Assembly: GCA_020635435.1 (NCBI GenBank)
Contig: JACJZU010000002.1
Coordinates: forward strand, 124,001-188,000
Direction of reading: 5' to 3'
From: Flavobacteriales bacterium
Lineage (GTDB): Bacteria; Bacteroidota; Bacteroidia; NS11-12g; UBA9320
DNA length: 64,000 nt
The position numbers and the translations under genes are program-made. Below the pieces are notes generated by a model. That model was not told the origin of the DNA. It did not search any database and was given only the letters and a program-made list of their open reading frames with translations. This document shows positions 1-8,506 of the stretch, piece by piece; the first letter of the stretch is position 1, and the number at the start of each line of letters is the position of its first letter.

Positions 1-307
1 TTCCGGGATGTAATTCATTGGCCCGATGCCATACCAGCGAAGTAGCCAGATTACCCAGGCTGCCTTCAGGACGTTCCTTGGTGAATTCCTGTGCTGTATA
101 TCCGATCGTGTCGGACATAACTTCGTTCAAGGATGTTTTGTAAGGTGCGATGATCCGGTCAACAATTTCCGAGCGACCCACGTAATTTGCATCTAAACGG
201 ATCAGCTCTGAATTTTCCCGTTCTCCGGGAACCAATACCTTGCATCCCCCAAGAAAAAGTAGGAGGAATATACCAAGCCCGTGACGATATGCCCCGGGTC
301 GAATCAA
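1..307 (-). CDS. 5'-nucleotidase C-terminal-domain lipoprotein, 5' part only
   Basis: Only the first 102 codons lie in the window; the gene continues past the left edge. I start it at TTG 307 because this gives a clean lipoprotein signal: a hydrophobic stretch ending LFLGGC, with Cys as the lipidated residue. The TTG overlaps the stop of the upstream gene (TTGA), which suggests translational coupling. The mature part contains ERPEGSLGNLATSLVWHRAN, which resembles the start of the 5'-nucleotidase C-terminal domain (usual pattern pE.pLGNl.aDa) of secreted UshA-type nucleotidases. In Bacteroidota this domain often occurs alone, next to a separate calcineurin-like phosphatase gene that supplies the metal site. 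That partner would lie to the left and is not visible. The family call rests on this one motif. Confidence 0.7.
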   Translation of the reverse strand, partial: MIRPGAYRHGLGIFLLLFLGGCKVLVPGERENSELIRLDANYVGRSEIVDRIIAPYKTSLNEVMSDTIGYTAQEFTKERPEGSLGNLATSLVWHRANELHPG

Positions 308-846
308 AAGATCAACTCAATTTCCTTCTTTAGAAATTCGATCACCTCATCGGCCGAGCGATCGTTGCGACGGATGACCTCCTGCAAGATCACCTTTCCA
401 AGTTCAGCCCCCGTAGAATCTTCCTTCATGTCCTTATAGGCATTCGAAACAATACGGAGCATTTCATCCTTAACGGCGGTTACCAAAATCCAGGCCTGAC
501 TGCTCACGTAGATCTGCTGAGCAACATTGTGCGCATATTCGTCCCGAATATTCTTTTCGAGCACATATTTAAATACGGTGGCATTCATGTCCGGTTCGTT
601 TAAACGCATGATGAGGTTATCGGGTTTCAGTCGATCCATCAGGAGTGTGAGTCGTTCGTACGCTTGAAGTCTGATAGGCAAGAGATCTTGTTGCGATTCC
701 CGCTTGAGCTCAAGCAATTTCTTCTTGTACTCTTCTTCCAGAAATCGCCTCATGGTAATGTAGGTGACCAGAAAAACGACAAGGGCCGGTATGGTGAATT
801 CCAGCAAACGGAGAAAAAAATCGAGAGCTTGTATTTCCAGGAGCAT
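304..846 (-). CDS. Membrane-anchored hypothetical protein (180 aa)
   Basis: One N-terminal membrane segment (about residues 10-32, LLEFTIPALVVFLVTYI) is followed by a charged helical region (EEEYKKKLLELKRES) that probably forms a coiled coil, then a mostly helical soluble domain with DLLPIRLQAYERLTLLMDRL and SSQAWILVTAVKDEM. No catalytic motif is visible. It resembles an uncharacterised Bacteroidota family (possibly DUF7935) that I recall next to 5'-nucleotidase genes, and here it overlaps the start of such a gene. The two are probably co-transcribed. ATG 846 is the first start and begins just before the membrane segment. No function is assigned. Confidence 0.75.
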   Translation of the reverse strand: MLLEIQALDFFLRLLEFTIPALVVFLVTYITMRRFLEEEYKKKLLELKRESQQDLLPIRLQAYERLTLLMDRLKPDNLIMRLNEPDMNATVFKYVLEKNIRDEYAHNVAQQIYVSSQAWILVTAVKDEMLRIVSNAYKDMKEDSTGAELGKVILQEVIRRNDRSADEVIEFLKKEIELIF

Positions 847-912
847 GTTATTCGAATAACTTAATTATCGATCCAAAACTAAGGGCGAAAATATCGCCTG
901 TACAGCTAACGC

Positions 913-947
913 AAAAAAAAAAGCCCTGCTGATGCGCAGAGCTTTTT
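913..947 (-). terminator. Intrinsic terminator after rplI
   Basis: An interrupted hairpin with AAGC/GCTT and CTGC/GCAG stems is flanked by A-runs on the left and a T-run on the right, so it can act in both directions. It lies just downstream of rplI on the minus strand and separates the ribosomal operon from the next gene. Confidence 0.7.
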
Positions 948-965
948 AATTTGAACAAAATCAGA

Positions 966-1412
966 TCAGTCTTCGTGAAATACGTCGAGGTCAATGTCAA
1001 CCTTCACTTCCTTGTGCAGGTCGATCGTTGCCTTGTACTGACCAAGTTCTTTGATATCCTCATTGATGTCGATCTTTTTCCGATCGATATCAAATCCAAG
1101 ATCTTTCAATGATTGGGCGATCTGTATCGTAGTTACCGAACCAAAGATCCGACCGTTTGAACCGGCTTTGGTGGCGATCTTCAATGTGGTTCCTGTCAGT
1201 TTTTCTGCAAGTACCTTCGCATCTTCCAAACGCTGCAGTTCCTTGGCCTGATTCTGACGGATCTCCTCTTCCAGCATCTTCAATGCAGAAGGAGTTGCCA
1301 AAATCGCCGCTCCCTGAGGAATGAGGTAGTTGCGACCATATCCGGGTTTTACGTCAACCACATCGTTGCGGTATCCCAGTTTCTTTACGTCTTCTTTAAG
1401 TATGAGCTTCAT
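966..1412 (-). CDS. rplI: Ribosomal protein bL9
   Basis: Large-subunit protein bL9 binds 23S rRNA and spans outward from the base of the L1 stalk. The 148-aa length is normal. The N-domain begins MKLILKEDVKKLGYRNDVVD and contains the family signature GYGRNYLIPQGAA. A long charged connecting helix follows (LEEEIRQNQAKELQRLEDAKVLAEKL) and then the C-domain. It is the last gene of rpsF-rpsR-rplI, 21 nt after rpsR, and is followed by a terminator. Confidence 0.97.
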   Translation of the reverse strand: MKLILKEDVKKLGYRNDVVDVKPGYGRNYLIPQGAAILATPSALKMLEEEIRQNQAKELQRLEDAKVLAEKLTGTTLKIATKAGSNGRIFGSVTTIQIAQSLKDLGFDIDRKKIDINEDIKELGQYKATIDLHKEVKVDIDLDVFHED

Positions 1413-1433
1413 TTCCTATCGCTTTTAGAGTTC

Positions 1434-1706
1434 CTATTTCAATTGATCGCCAACAAATGGGAGCAAAGCCAGGTGACGTGCTCTCTTTACGGCCTGAGCC
1501 ACCTTGCGCTGATACTTCAGGGAAGTACCCGTAATTCGTCGTGGAAGGATCTTGCCTTGCTCGTTTACGAATTTCAACAGGAAATCAGGGTTTTTGTAAT
1601 CGATGTACTTTATGCCACTTTTCTTAAAGCGACAGTATTTCTTGCGTTGATGCTCAACCGGACGTGTGTTGAACATGAAATTCGAGTTCTTACCTTTCTT
1701 GCTCAT
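1434..1706 (-). CDS. rpsR: Ribosomal protein bS18
   Basis: Small-subunit protein bS18 (90 aa) pairs with bS6 on the central domain of 16S rRNA. The motif KYCRFKKSGIKYIDYKNPDFL and the C-terminal block GKILPRRITGTSLKYQRKVA are typical of the family. Its ATG overlaps the rpsF stop (ATGA), so the two partner proteins are probably translationally coupled. Confidence 0.97.
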   Translation of the reverse strand: MSKKGKNSNFMFNTRPVEHQRKKYCRFKKSGIKYIDYKNPDFLLKFVNEQGKILPRRITGTSLKYQRKVAQAVKRARHLALLPFVGDQLK

Positions 1707-2074
1707 GATGCTGTTACCTCGGTTTCAGTGTTCGACTTTTTAAATGCTCCGTTTCTGCGACGCTCATTGTAACGCGCAGCATGTTTGTCCAAGCGGGTTG
1801 TGAGGTAACGCATTACCTGTTCATCCCTGCGGTAAGCCAGTTCCAGTTTCGCAACCAGATCTCCGGGTGCATTGAACTCGAAAATGTGGTAGAAACCGGT
1901 GACTTTTTTCTGAATGGGGTACGCGAGCTTAGTCAAACCCCAGTTTTCTTCGTGAATGATCGTTCCATCATTCTCTGTGATCAGCTGCCTGTAGCCCGCA
2001 ATGGCATCTTCCATTTGCTTTTCAGACAGCACGGGTGTCAAAATGATCACAGACTCGTACTGATAATTTTCCAT
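1703..2074 (-). CDS. rpsF: Ribosomal protein bS6
   Basis: Small-subunit protein bS6 (123 aa) has the ferredoxin-like fold that binds bS18. It begins MENYQYESVIILTPVLSEKQ and contains WGLTKLAYPIQKK and the end of the core, RDEQVMRYLTTRLDK. The reading frame stays open upstream to 2161, but I chose ATG 2074 because the family starts there, the extension matches nothing, and the longer form would run into yraN and over the predicted promoter. The C-terminal tail after the core is short and charged. First gene of the S6-S18-L9 operon. Confidence 0.96.
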   Translation of the reverse strand: MENYQYESVIILTPVLSEKQMEDAIAGYRQLITENDGTIIHEENWGLTKLAYPIQKKVTGFYHIFEFNAPGDLVAKLELAYRRDEQVMRYLTTRLDKHAARYNERRRNGAFKKSNTETEVTAS

Positions 2075-2106
2075 TTTTTTATTCTTTTTTACGCTGAAAA
2101 AGTCGG

Positions 2107-2137
2107 CAAAACTAAGCATTCCAAAGCTATAAACCAA
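2107..2137 (-). promoter_or_regulatory. Promoter of rpsF-rpsR-rplI (Bacteroidota type)
   Basis: On the minus strand, TAGTTTTG (2107-2114) matches the -7 consensus TAnnTTTG, and a TTG (2135-2137) lies 20 nt upstream as the -33 element. The predicted 5' leader of rpsF is about 30 nt. The -33 element lies inside the 3' end of yraN. Confidence 0.6.
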
Positions 2138-2504
2138 GCTCGAATGGAAAGGAAAGTACATCCTGCCAATGTTTGAGTCGGAACGAGCCCTTATGCCCCG
2201 TGATCGCCACCAGGTCGAAGCGGATCTCTGCTATTTTGGGATGCTCCTCCAGGAACTTGTCTGCCGCATCCAACAAGAGCAATGCCTGGGCCTTCCCGAA
2301 ATGTGTCTCGGTAAGTCCATAAGCATCCGAACTTCTGGTCTTTACCTCCACAAATACACAGGTCCCACCATCGTCCATAATGCGGTCTATCTCCGCTTTC
2401 CCGATCCGGTAATTGCGCGCAACATTCCGATAGCCCTTTCCGCGTAGGTAATATTCCGCCTCCTGCTCACCCCAGGCACCTATGCGCTGCCGGATCGTTC
2501 TCAT
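2127..2504 (-). CDS. yraN: YraN / UPF0102 nuclease-fold protein
   Basis: A 125-aa protein of the UPF0102 (YraN) family with the fold of restriction-type and Holliday-junction nucleases. The N-terminal GAWGEQEAEYYLRGKGYRNVARNYR helix, then AEIDRI and CVFVEVKTRSS, give the usual E...D...ExK catalytic arrangement. Its cellular role is unsettled; a DNA-processing role is inferred from the fold. It begins 9 nt after the M20 amidohydrolase and is probably co-transcribed with it. Confidence 0.92.
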   Translation of the reverse strand: MRTIRQRIGAWGEQEAEYYLRGKGYRNVARNYRIGKAEIDRIMDDGGTCVFVEVKTRSSDAYGLTETHFGKAQALLLLDAADKFLEEHPKIAEIRFDLVAITGHKGSFRLKHWQDVLSFPFELGL

Positions 2505-2513
2505 TTACGCCGT

Positions 2514-3713
2514 TTATTGATCCGATTCCCATTTCAACTGCTCCGTTGCCAGCCAGGCCATCAAACCCGGACCTACTCCAAGCGCTTTCTCATCGATGTC
2601 GAATGTGGGCGTATGAAGCATTCCGGTAATTCCGCGCGATTCGTTTCGAGTTCCCAACCGATAGAAACAGGCAGGAATAGCCTGGGCAAAGAAGGCAAAA
2701 TCCTCTCCGGCCGGCCAGATCTCCAATTCTTTGACATTTTCAGGGCCTACATAGGCAATTGCCGCTTCTTTCATCCGCTCCGTGAGCAGTTCGTGATTCC
2801 TCAAATGCGGATAGCCCTTGCGCACTTCCACCTCACAGATCCCCCCCAAACTTCCGATCAACTCCACACAGGTCTTCCGGATCAGTTCATGTGCGCGCAT
2901 GCGCCATGTTTCATCGAAGGTCCGAAAGGTGCCCTCCATATAAACTTCATCGGGGATCACATTGGTTGAACCGTTTCCAATGATCTTACCGATACTCAAT
3001 ACACTCGGCATAGCCGGTTTGGAGTTGCGACTCACCACCAGCTGAAGGGCAGATATGAGTTGAGCAGATAGTGCAACCGGATCTATGGTCATGTGCGGAT
3101 GGGCACCATGTCCACCCTTGCCTTTCACACGTATATAGATCTCATCGGCCGATGCCATATACAAGCCCTTTCGGAATCCTACCTGCCCGGCTTCGAGTAA
3201 GGGCATTACGTGCTGACCGATTATACTTTCGACCTTCGGATTGTCCAGAACCCCTTCCTCGATCATGAGGCTTGCGCCTCCCGGAAGTCGCTCCTCACCA
3301 GGCTGGAAAATGAGCTTTACGGTACCCTCAAACTGATCCCGGATCTCGTTCAAAATGGCAGCCGTACCCAGGAGGGAACTGCTGTGCACATCATGGCCAC
3401 AGGCATGCATCACCCCGTCATTCCTCGATCGGTACGATGCGGTGTTCGCCTCAACAATGGGCAGCGCATCGATATCGGCACGAAGTGCAACCGTTTTCCT
3501 TTCCGGATCTCTGCCTCGGATCAAGGCAACCAGTCCCGTTTCCGTACACGGGCTTATGTCTTCGATGCCAAATGATTCCAGACACCCGCGTATATAGTCC
3601 CTTGTATTGTATTCCTGAAAGGATAATTCCGGATTGGCGTGGATATGACGGCGCATTTGTACAACCTGTTCCTCTTTCTCCGCGGCGATTTTCTGAATGG
3701 CTTCGAGCAGCAT
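2514..3713 (-). CDS. M20 family metallo-amidohydrolase
   Basis: About 399 aa. Peptidase M20 / amidohydrolase family (hippurate hydrolase, N-acyl-amino-acid amidohydrolase, IAA-amino-acid hydrolase type). Visible metal-site motifs are MHACGHDVHSSSLLG, PGEE, GQHV and the C-terminal AGEDFAFFAQAIPACFYRLG with the ligand His in GMLHTPTFDID. RRHIHANPELSFQEY is the typical N-terminal motif. It probably removes acyl groups from amino acids or small peptides in the cytoplasm; the substrate cannot be read from sequence. I start at ATG 3713 (MLLEAIQKIAAEKEEQ). The frame is open to 3851, but the longer form would overlap dnaG and adds nothing family-like. Confidence 0.93.
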   Translation of the reverse strand: MLLEAIQKIAAEKEEQVVQMRRHIHANPELSFQEYNTRDYIRGCLESFGIEDISPCTETGLVALIRGRDPERKTVALRADIDALPIVEANTASYRSRNDGVMHACGHDVHSSSLLGTAAILNEIRDQFEGTVKLIFQPGEERLPGGASLMIEEGVLDNPKVESIIGQHVMPLLEAGQVGFRKGLYMASADEIYIRVKGKGGHGAHPHMTIDPVALSAQLISALQLVVSRNSKPAMPSVLSIGKIIGNGSTNVIPDEVYMEGTFRTFDETWRMRAHELIRKTCVELIGSLGGICEVEVRKGYPHLRNHELLTERMKEAAIAYVGPENVKELEIWPAGEDFAFFAQAIPACFYRLGTRNESRGITGMLHTPTFDIDEKALGVGPGLMAWLATEQLKWESDQ

Positions 3714-3823
3714 AGAGCAAAGATGACCATTGCACACCATATACACCAAACCCATTCCCGCAAGTTGTGCAAACGTTTGATATGTTTCTTCCAGCGTAAT
3801 CCTGTACACATCGAATAGCTTGC

Positions 3824-3831
3824 TTAATTTG
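3824..3831 (+). promoter_or_regulatory. Possible dnaG -7 element
   Basis: TTAATTTG matches TAnnTTTG at seven of eight positions and ends 5 nt before the dnaG GTG. No convincing -33 element is seen. If used, the transcript would start within 2-3 nt of the start codon. Confidence 0.35.
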
Positions 3832-3836
3832 CAGAG

Positions 3837-5765
3837 GTGATCGGGCAACAAACCATAGACCAGATTTATTCAGCCGCACGGATCGACGAGGTGGTGGGGG
3901 AGTTCGTGAAACTCAAACGGTCGGGCAGTGGTTTCCAGGGTCTTTGCCCGTTTCACAATGAAAAAACACCTTCTTTCCGGGTAACTCCCTCGCTCAATAT
4001 CTATAAGTGTTTCGGTTGCGGAAAGGGCGGTACGGTCGTGGACTTCATCATGGAGCATGAGAAGTTCACCTATCCCGAGGCTTTGCGCTACCTGGCCAAT
4101 CGCTACCACATCGAGATCGAGGAGGATCAGAGCAATAAAGAGGAACTCTCCGAACAGGTTCAGATCCGTGAGGGCCTCTATGCAGCCCTGGAGTTTGCCC
4201 GAAAATTCTTCATCCAAAAACTCTTCGAGAATGAGGATGAGAATAAAGGCTTGAACTATTTCCGGGATCGGGGACTGAATGGGCTTTCAATCGATGAATT
4301 TGCATTGGGTTATGCCCCCGCCGGTTGGCGCAATTTTACCGATCATGCCCTCAAGAACGGTTTCACCCCGGACGTACTCACCAGGGCCGGCCTGATAAAA
4401 CGCAAACCCGAGGCTTCCGAAACCTCCACCGAACCGGAGGATTACTATGATGCCTATCGGGACCGGGTCATTTTTCCGATTCATGGCGTGCATGGAAAGG
4501 TACTCGGTTTCGGCGGACGTCAGCTCGAGAAGAACGACAAGAGTCCCAAATACATCAATTCTCCCGAGAATGAAGTGTACCATAAATCGCAGGTTCTGTA
4601 CGGATTGTATCAGGCCCGGCACGAATTGCGCAAACGCGACGACTGCTTTTTGGTAGAAGGGTATATGGATGTTGTGATGCTGCATCAAAGCGGCATCCGA
4701 AACGCCGTGGCAACCAGCGGAACGGCACTTACCGCCAATCAGGTCAAACTCATCCGGCGCTTTACAGATAATGTCACCCTCCTGTACGATGGCGACAATG
4801 CGGGTCTCAAAGCGGCTTTGCGCGGACTCGATCTCTTGCTCGAGGAGGGATTGAATGCACATGTTGTTGTATTCCCCGACGGAGAGGATCCCGATTCCTA
4901 TTGCCGCAAACTTGGCGGGCAGGGTCTCGATGATTTCATCACATCCAATAAGAAGGATATCATCCTGTTCATGGCCGAACTGCTGCTGGAAGAACACGGA
5001 ACGAGCCCGAACGGCATTGCTCAAACAGCCGATCATATCGTACAGACCCTCAATCGCATTCAGGATCCCATCAAGCGGAATGCCTATATCCGACTGGCGG
5101 CCGAAACACTCCATGTCGACGAAGAGTTACTCTTCGATCGTGCGCGAAAAGCAGCAGGACGCAACCTTCGGACCAAATCGCTCGAGGCCTCCCGACAACA
5201 AGTGGGTATCCTCCTGCCCAAGGTGGAGAAGGACCCCAAAAAGGTAAAGGAAGAAGGGGACAAGGAATTACAGTTGCTCGTAAGTCTCATGAAATATGGG
5301 GTGGAACCAATGACCGATGAAGTTGACGTGGCCACCTATGTGTTCTCAGAATTGCACAACGATAAATATGTTTTTGAGAACAACTTCGTCGGGCAGGTCA
5401 TTCAGGAGGCCTTCGAATATTTCAGGGAACTTGGTAAGCTCGATCTGCAGTTTTTTCTGAAGCATAAAGATCTCGGGAAGATGGTTGCCGATGCCCTCGC
5501 ACAGCAATATGAACTCAGTCCCAAATGGTCGAGTCAGTTCGAGATCAACGTGAAAACCGACCGTGAAAATTATCGGGAAGAGATCAAAGCCAATTTGTAC
5601 TATCTCAAATTGTATAAGGTTGATGAGGTTCTCCGAAAGAATGAACTGGACCTGAAACAGGCTAAAATAGAGGAGGATATCATGCGAATGCAGCGGAAAC
5701 ACAGCCGACTGCTGGAGCTGCGATCCGCCATTGCCCATCATATTGGAAACGTGGTACTTCGCTAA
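3837..5765 (+). CDS. dnaG: DNA primase
   Basis: DnaG primase (642 aa) makes the RNA primers for replication. Domains in order: N-terminal CHC2 zinc finger (CPFHNEKTPSF then YKCFGCGKGG, about residues 38-65), the catalytic core with TOPRIM motif LVEGYMDVVMLHQSG and the acidic LLYDGDNAG, and a C-terminal helicase-binding region rich in charged helices. The start is GTG, preceded by GCAGAG. It reads divergently from the M20 gene and leads the dnaG-plsC-mtaB-lgt run on the plus strand. Confidence 0.97.
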   Translation: MIGQQTIDQIYSAARIDEVVGEFVKLKRSGSGFQGLCPFHNEKTPSFRVTPSLNIYKCFGCGKGGTVVDFIMEHEKFTYPEALRYLANRYHIEIEEDQSNKEELSEQVQIREGLYAALEFARKFFIQKLFENEDENKGLNYFRDRGLNGLSIDEFALGYAPAGWRNFTDHALKNGFTPDVLTRAGLIKRKPEASETSTEPEDYYDAYRDRVIFPIHGVHGKVLGFGGRQLEKNDKSPKYINSPENEVYHKSQVLYGLYQARHELRKRDDCFLVEGYMDVVMLHQSGIRNAVATSGTALTANQVKLIRRFTDNVTLLYDGDNAGLKAALRGLDLLLEEGLNAHVVVFPDGEDPDSYCRKLGGQGLDDFITSNKKDIILFMAELLLEEHGTSPNGIAQTADHIVQTLNRIQDPIKRNAYIRLAAETLHVDEELLFDRARKAAGRNLRTKSLEASRQQVGILLPKVEKDPKKVKEEGDKELQLLVSLMKYGVEPMTDEVDVATYVFSELHNDKYVFENNFVGQVIQEAFEYFRELGKLDLQFFLKHKDLGKMVADALAQQYELSPKWSSQFEINVKTDRENYREEIKANLYYLKLYKVDEVLRKNELDLKQAKIEEDIMRMQRKHSRLLELRSAIAHHIGNVVLR

Positions 5766-5781
5766 GCCCCGGTCCTTTTTC

Positions 5782-5789
5782 TATTTTTG
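5782..5789 (+). promoter_or_regulatory. -7 element before the PlsC-like gene
   Basis: TATTTTTG matches TAnnTTTG exactly, 26 nt before the GTG start and just after the dnaG stop. The -33 region is weak (TTCG at the expected distance). Confidence 0.45.
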
Positions 5790-5815
5790 CAGGCCCCTCG
5801 AAACACAGACGCCAC

Positions 5816-7117
5816 GTGAAATATTTGCTATACCATTTGCTCCGGGTTACGCTGGGTGTGGTCGTACGGATCTTTTACCGGCGCATTCATTTGGTAGGAG
5901 AGGAGAAGATCCCTTCCGGTAGCCCCGTAATTCTGGCCTCTGCACATCCCAACTCATTCCTCGATGGTGTGATGTTGATGTATCTGTTGAGGAGACGCAT
6001 ATTTACTATGGCACGTGGGGATGCCTTTCTCAAGCCACGTTCCAACCGCATACTCCGCTCCCTTGGTCTGTTGCCAATATTCAGAGCCACGGATGCCGAT
6101 CCGAGAGAGAGCGTGAAACGCAACAGCGAAGCCTTCGATGAAACGTACGAACTGCTCAAACGCGATCTTGCGATCATCATTTTCCCGGAGGCTATTGCCA
6201 CCCCGGAGAAAAGGGTTCGTCCCATTCGAAAGGGAACAGCGCGAATGGCTGTGGATATGGTGAAACGCTCCGACTTTATGCTCGACCTCCATATAGTTCC
6301 CATTGGGATGAATTATACCTTCTTCGGCGCTCCGCGTAAAGATCTGATGATACAGATCGGGGACCCCATCAGTTTGCTCGAGCACAAAGAGGCAATCGGG
6401 GAACAGGAGGCGCGTTTCGTGAATACCCTCACCAAACGCATCGAATCGGACCTCGAGGGGCTGATGATATGCGCACCCACCGATCACGACAGCGAACTTG
6501 ATCTTGCATTGGAGCTTGTGCGCCGTGAATTCCCCTCCGACCCACTTATTCAGTTCGATCGCTCATCGAGTCAATTCAAACTCGAGAAGCAGGTGAGTGA
6601 GCGATTCCAAGATCCCGGACTCCTTTCCGACCTGACCGGTAAAGTGCGTGAATACGCTCGCGACAGGGCGAGGCTGGGGCTAAAGGAATTCGAACGATAT
6701 AACGCCCCGAAGCGCGCTTTTCATGCCGTTTTCTTCATTGTAACCTTGCTGCCGGCGCTGCTGGCAGGTAGCACGCATGGCTGGACACTCAGTTACGCAG
6801 TGCGATCAACTCCGGGTAGAATTAAGCATGAGTTGTTCCACGATAGTGTAATTGTGGGGATACTTCTGGTGGGCATCTATATCATGGCACTGATCTTCTT
6901 TCCGATCGCATTTGTTCTCTATTCCTGGGGCGGAATACTCATATACTGGATGTTGAGATGGCTGATCCCAGTGTATTATCAGGATGTGGAAATTTGGAAG
7001 AACTTCGTACGACGGAGAGCCTGGATCGCAAAATCGAAAAAAGACCCCGGAGTGATGTCGGAACTGGAGCGTAAACGGAAAGATTTGATCCGTTCCCTCA
7101 TTCCGCTTAACGAATAA
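5816..7117 (+). CDS. PlsC-family glycerolipid acyltransferase
   Basis: A 433-aa membrane-bound acyltransferase of the lysophosphatidate/glycerol-phosphate family, expected to transfer an acyl group in phospholipid synthesis. Block I is AHPNSFLDG, with His and Asp five residues apart rather than the usual four; block III is FPEAIATPEKRVRPIRKG, with Ala where most members have Gly. Both variants recall the large Bacteroidota PlsC-like subfamily. An N-terminal amphipathic segment (YLLYHLLRVTLGVVVRIFYR) and two C-terminal membrane segments (about residues 300-315 and 345-385) are present. GTG start, 50 nt after dnaG. The exact acyl acceptor is unknown. Confidence 0.88.
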   Translation: MKYLLYHLLRVTLGVVVRIFYRRIHLVGEEKIPSGSPVILASAHPNSFLDGVMLMYLLRRRIFTMARGDAFLKPRSNRILRSLGLLPIFRATDADPRESVKRNSEAFDETYELLKRDLAIIIFPEAIATPEKRVRPIRKGTARMAVDMVKRSDFMLDLHIVPIGMNYTFFGAPRKDLMIQIGDPISLLEHKEAIGEQEARFVNTLTKRIESDLEGLMICAPTDHDSELDLALELVRREFPSDPLIQFDRSSSQFKLEKQVSERFQDPGLLSDLTGKVREYARDRARLGLKEFERYNAPKRAFHAVFFIVTLLPALLAGSTHGWTLSYAVRSTPGRIKHELFHDSVIVGILLVGIYIMALIFFPIAFVLYSWGGILIYWMLRWLIPVYYQDVEIWKNFVRRRAWIAKSKKDPGVMSELERKRKDLIRSLIPLNE

Positions 7118-7141
7118 GCCTGCCGCTTCTGCTAAAGTCGA

Positions 7142-7149
7142 TATCTTTG
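7142..7149 (+). promoter_or_regulatory. -7 element 8 nt before mtaB
   Basis: TATCTTTG is an exact TAnnTTTG match ending 8 nt before the mtaB ATG, predicting a 5' leader of about 5 nt. No clear -33 element is seen. Confidence 0.45.
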
Positions 7150-7157
7150 CGCGTCCG

Positions 7158-8489
7158 ATGAAAAGCGTGGCATTCTATACACTTGGTTGTAAGCTCAATT
7201 TCTCTGAGTCGTCGTCTATTGCCATGCAATTGGAAAAAGAGGGCTTCAAAGCGGAAAAGTTTGAGCAGGGTGCCGACTTCTATGTGATCAACACCTGCTC
7301 CGTTACCGAGAATGCCGATCGCAAATGCCGGAAAGTGGTGAAGGAGGCCCTGCGTTTCAACCCGGATGCCTCTGTGGTGATCATTGGCTGCTACGCTCAA
7401 CTGAAACCTCAGGAGATATCTGAAATACCCGGAGTGGATCTGGTCCTCGGGGCATCGGAGAAATTCAACCTGGCGATGCACCTCAAGGATCTTGCAAAAG
7501 GATCAGGTGGTGGCGTTTACAACAGCCCGATCAAGGAGACCAATATTTTCGTACCCGCATTTTCAGGCGAGGACCGTACCCGAACCTTCCTCAAGGTTCA
7601 GGACGGATGCGACTATTTCTGTACCTTCTGCACCATTCCCCTGGCCCGTGGTAAAAGTCGAAGTCATACCATCGCTGAAACTATGAAAACCGCCCGGCAG
7701 GTTGCGCTGACCGGAACGCGCGAAGTAGTTCTGACAGGTGTGAACATAGGCGATTTTGGCGTGCTGCATGGCGAGAGCTTCTACGATCTGATCCGCGAAC
7801 TCGACGGCCTGGAGGGTGTGGATCGATTCCGCATTTCTTCCATTGAACCGAATCTATTGGAAGACCGCATCATCGACTTCGTGGCGCAATCCAAACGATT
7901 TGCTCCACACTTTCATATTCCCCTGCAAAGCGGCTCCGACGAACTCCTGATCCGAATGAGACGCAAATATGAGCGTTCACTCTACACGAATCGTGTGGAA
8001 CGAATTCGCGGTACAATGCCCAATGCCGCCATCGGTGTGGATGTGATCGTAGGCTTCCCGGGCGAAACAGAGGCGCATTTTGAAGAGACATACAACTACC
8101 TGCGCGATCTCGATATTTCCTATCTGCACGTTTTCCCATATTCCGAAAGGGCAAATACTACCGCCCGAAAACTGAGCGGCTCCGTCCCGCTTGCAGTTCG
8201 CCACGAGCGCAGCAGACGCTTGCGCATTCTGAGCGATAAAAAGAAGCGTGCATTCTACCAGACCCAGGTAGGGAGAACAGCTCAAGTCCTGTTCGAAGCC
8301 GAAGAATCCGAAGGGAAAATGCACGGATTCACCGAGAATTACGTCCGACTCGAAACCGATTACGATCCGCTGCTAATCAATGAGATCGCAGAGGTCAAGA
8401 TCGGTCCAATTCAACAAGGATCAACTTTAACCTGCAGCGCCGAAATGGACTATGTATTTGCCGCTCATTCAACTGCACTCATAGATTAA
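7158..8489 (+). CDS. mtaB: tRNA t6A37 methylthiotransferase MtaB
   Basis: A radical-SAM methylthiotransferase (443 aa) that converts t6A37 to ms2t6A37 in tRNAs reading ANN codons. The N-terminal UPF0004 domain (FYTLGCKLNFSES, INTCSVTENADRKCR, GCYAQ) holds one iron-sulfur cluster on three Cys. The radical-SAM domain has GCDYFCTFCTIP (about residue 151, CxxxCxxC), PLARGKSRS and HIPLQSGSD. A C-terminal TRAM-like region follows. The motifs fit MtaB better than MiaB or RimO. It is 40 nt after the acyltransferase and 17 nt before lgt. Confidence 0.94.
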   Translation: MKSVAFYTLGCKLNFSESSSIAMQLEKEGFKAEKFEQGADFYVINTCSVTENADRKCRKVVKEALRFNPDASVVIIGCYAQLKPQEISEIPGVDLVLGASEKFNLAMHLKDLAKGSGGGVYNSPIKETNIFVPAFSGEDRTRTFLKVQDGCDYFCTFCTIPLARGKSRSHTIAETMKTARQVALTGTREVVLTGVNIGDFGVLHGESFYDLIRELDGLEGVDRFRISSIEPNLLEDRIIDFVAQSKRFAPHFHIPLQSGSDELLIRMRRKYERSLYTNRVERIRGTMPNAAIGVDVIVGFPGETEAHFEETYNYLRDLDISYLHVFPYSERANTTARKLSGSVPLAVRHERSRRLRILSDKKKRAFYQTQVGRTAQVLFEAEESEGKMHGFTENYVRLETDYDPLLINEIAEVKIGPIQQGSTLTCSAEMDYVFAAHSTALID

Positions 8490-8506
8490 GCCACTGAAGA
8501 TCAACT

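Noticed and set aside
4287..5114. 275-aa antisense frame inside dnaG
   Set aside because: Shadow of dnaG on the other strand; no family motifs and dnaG is certain.
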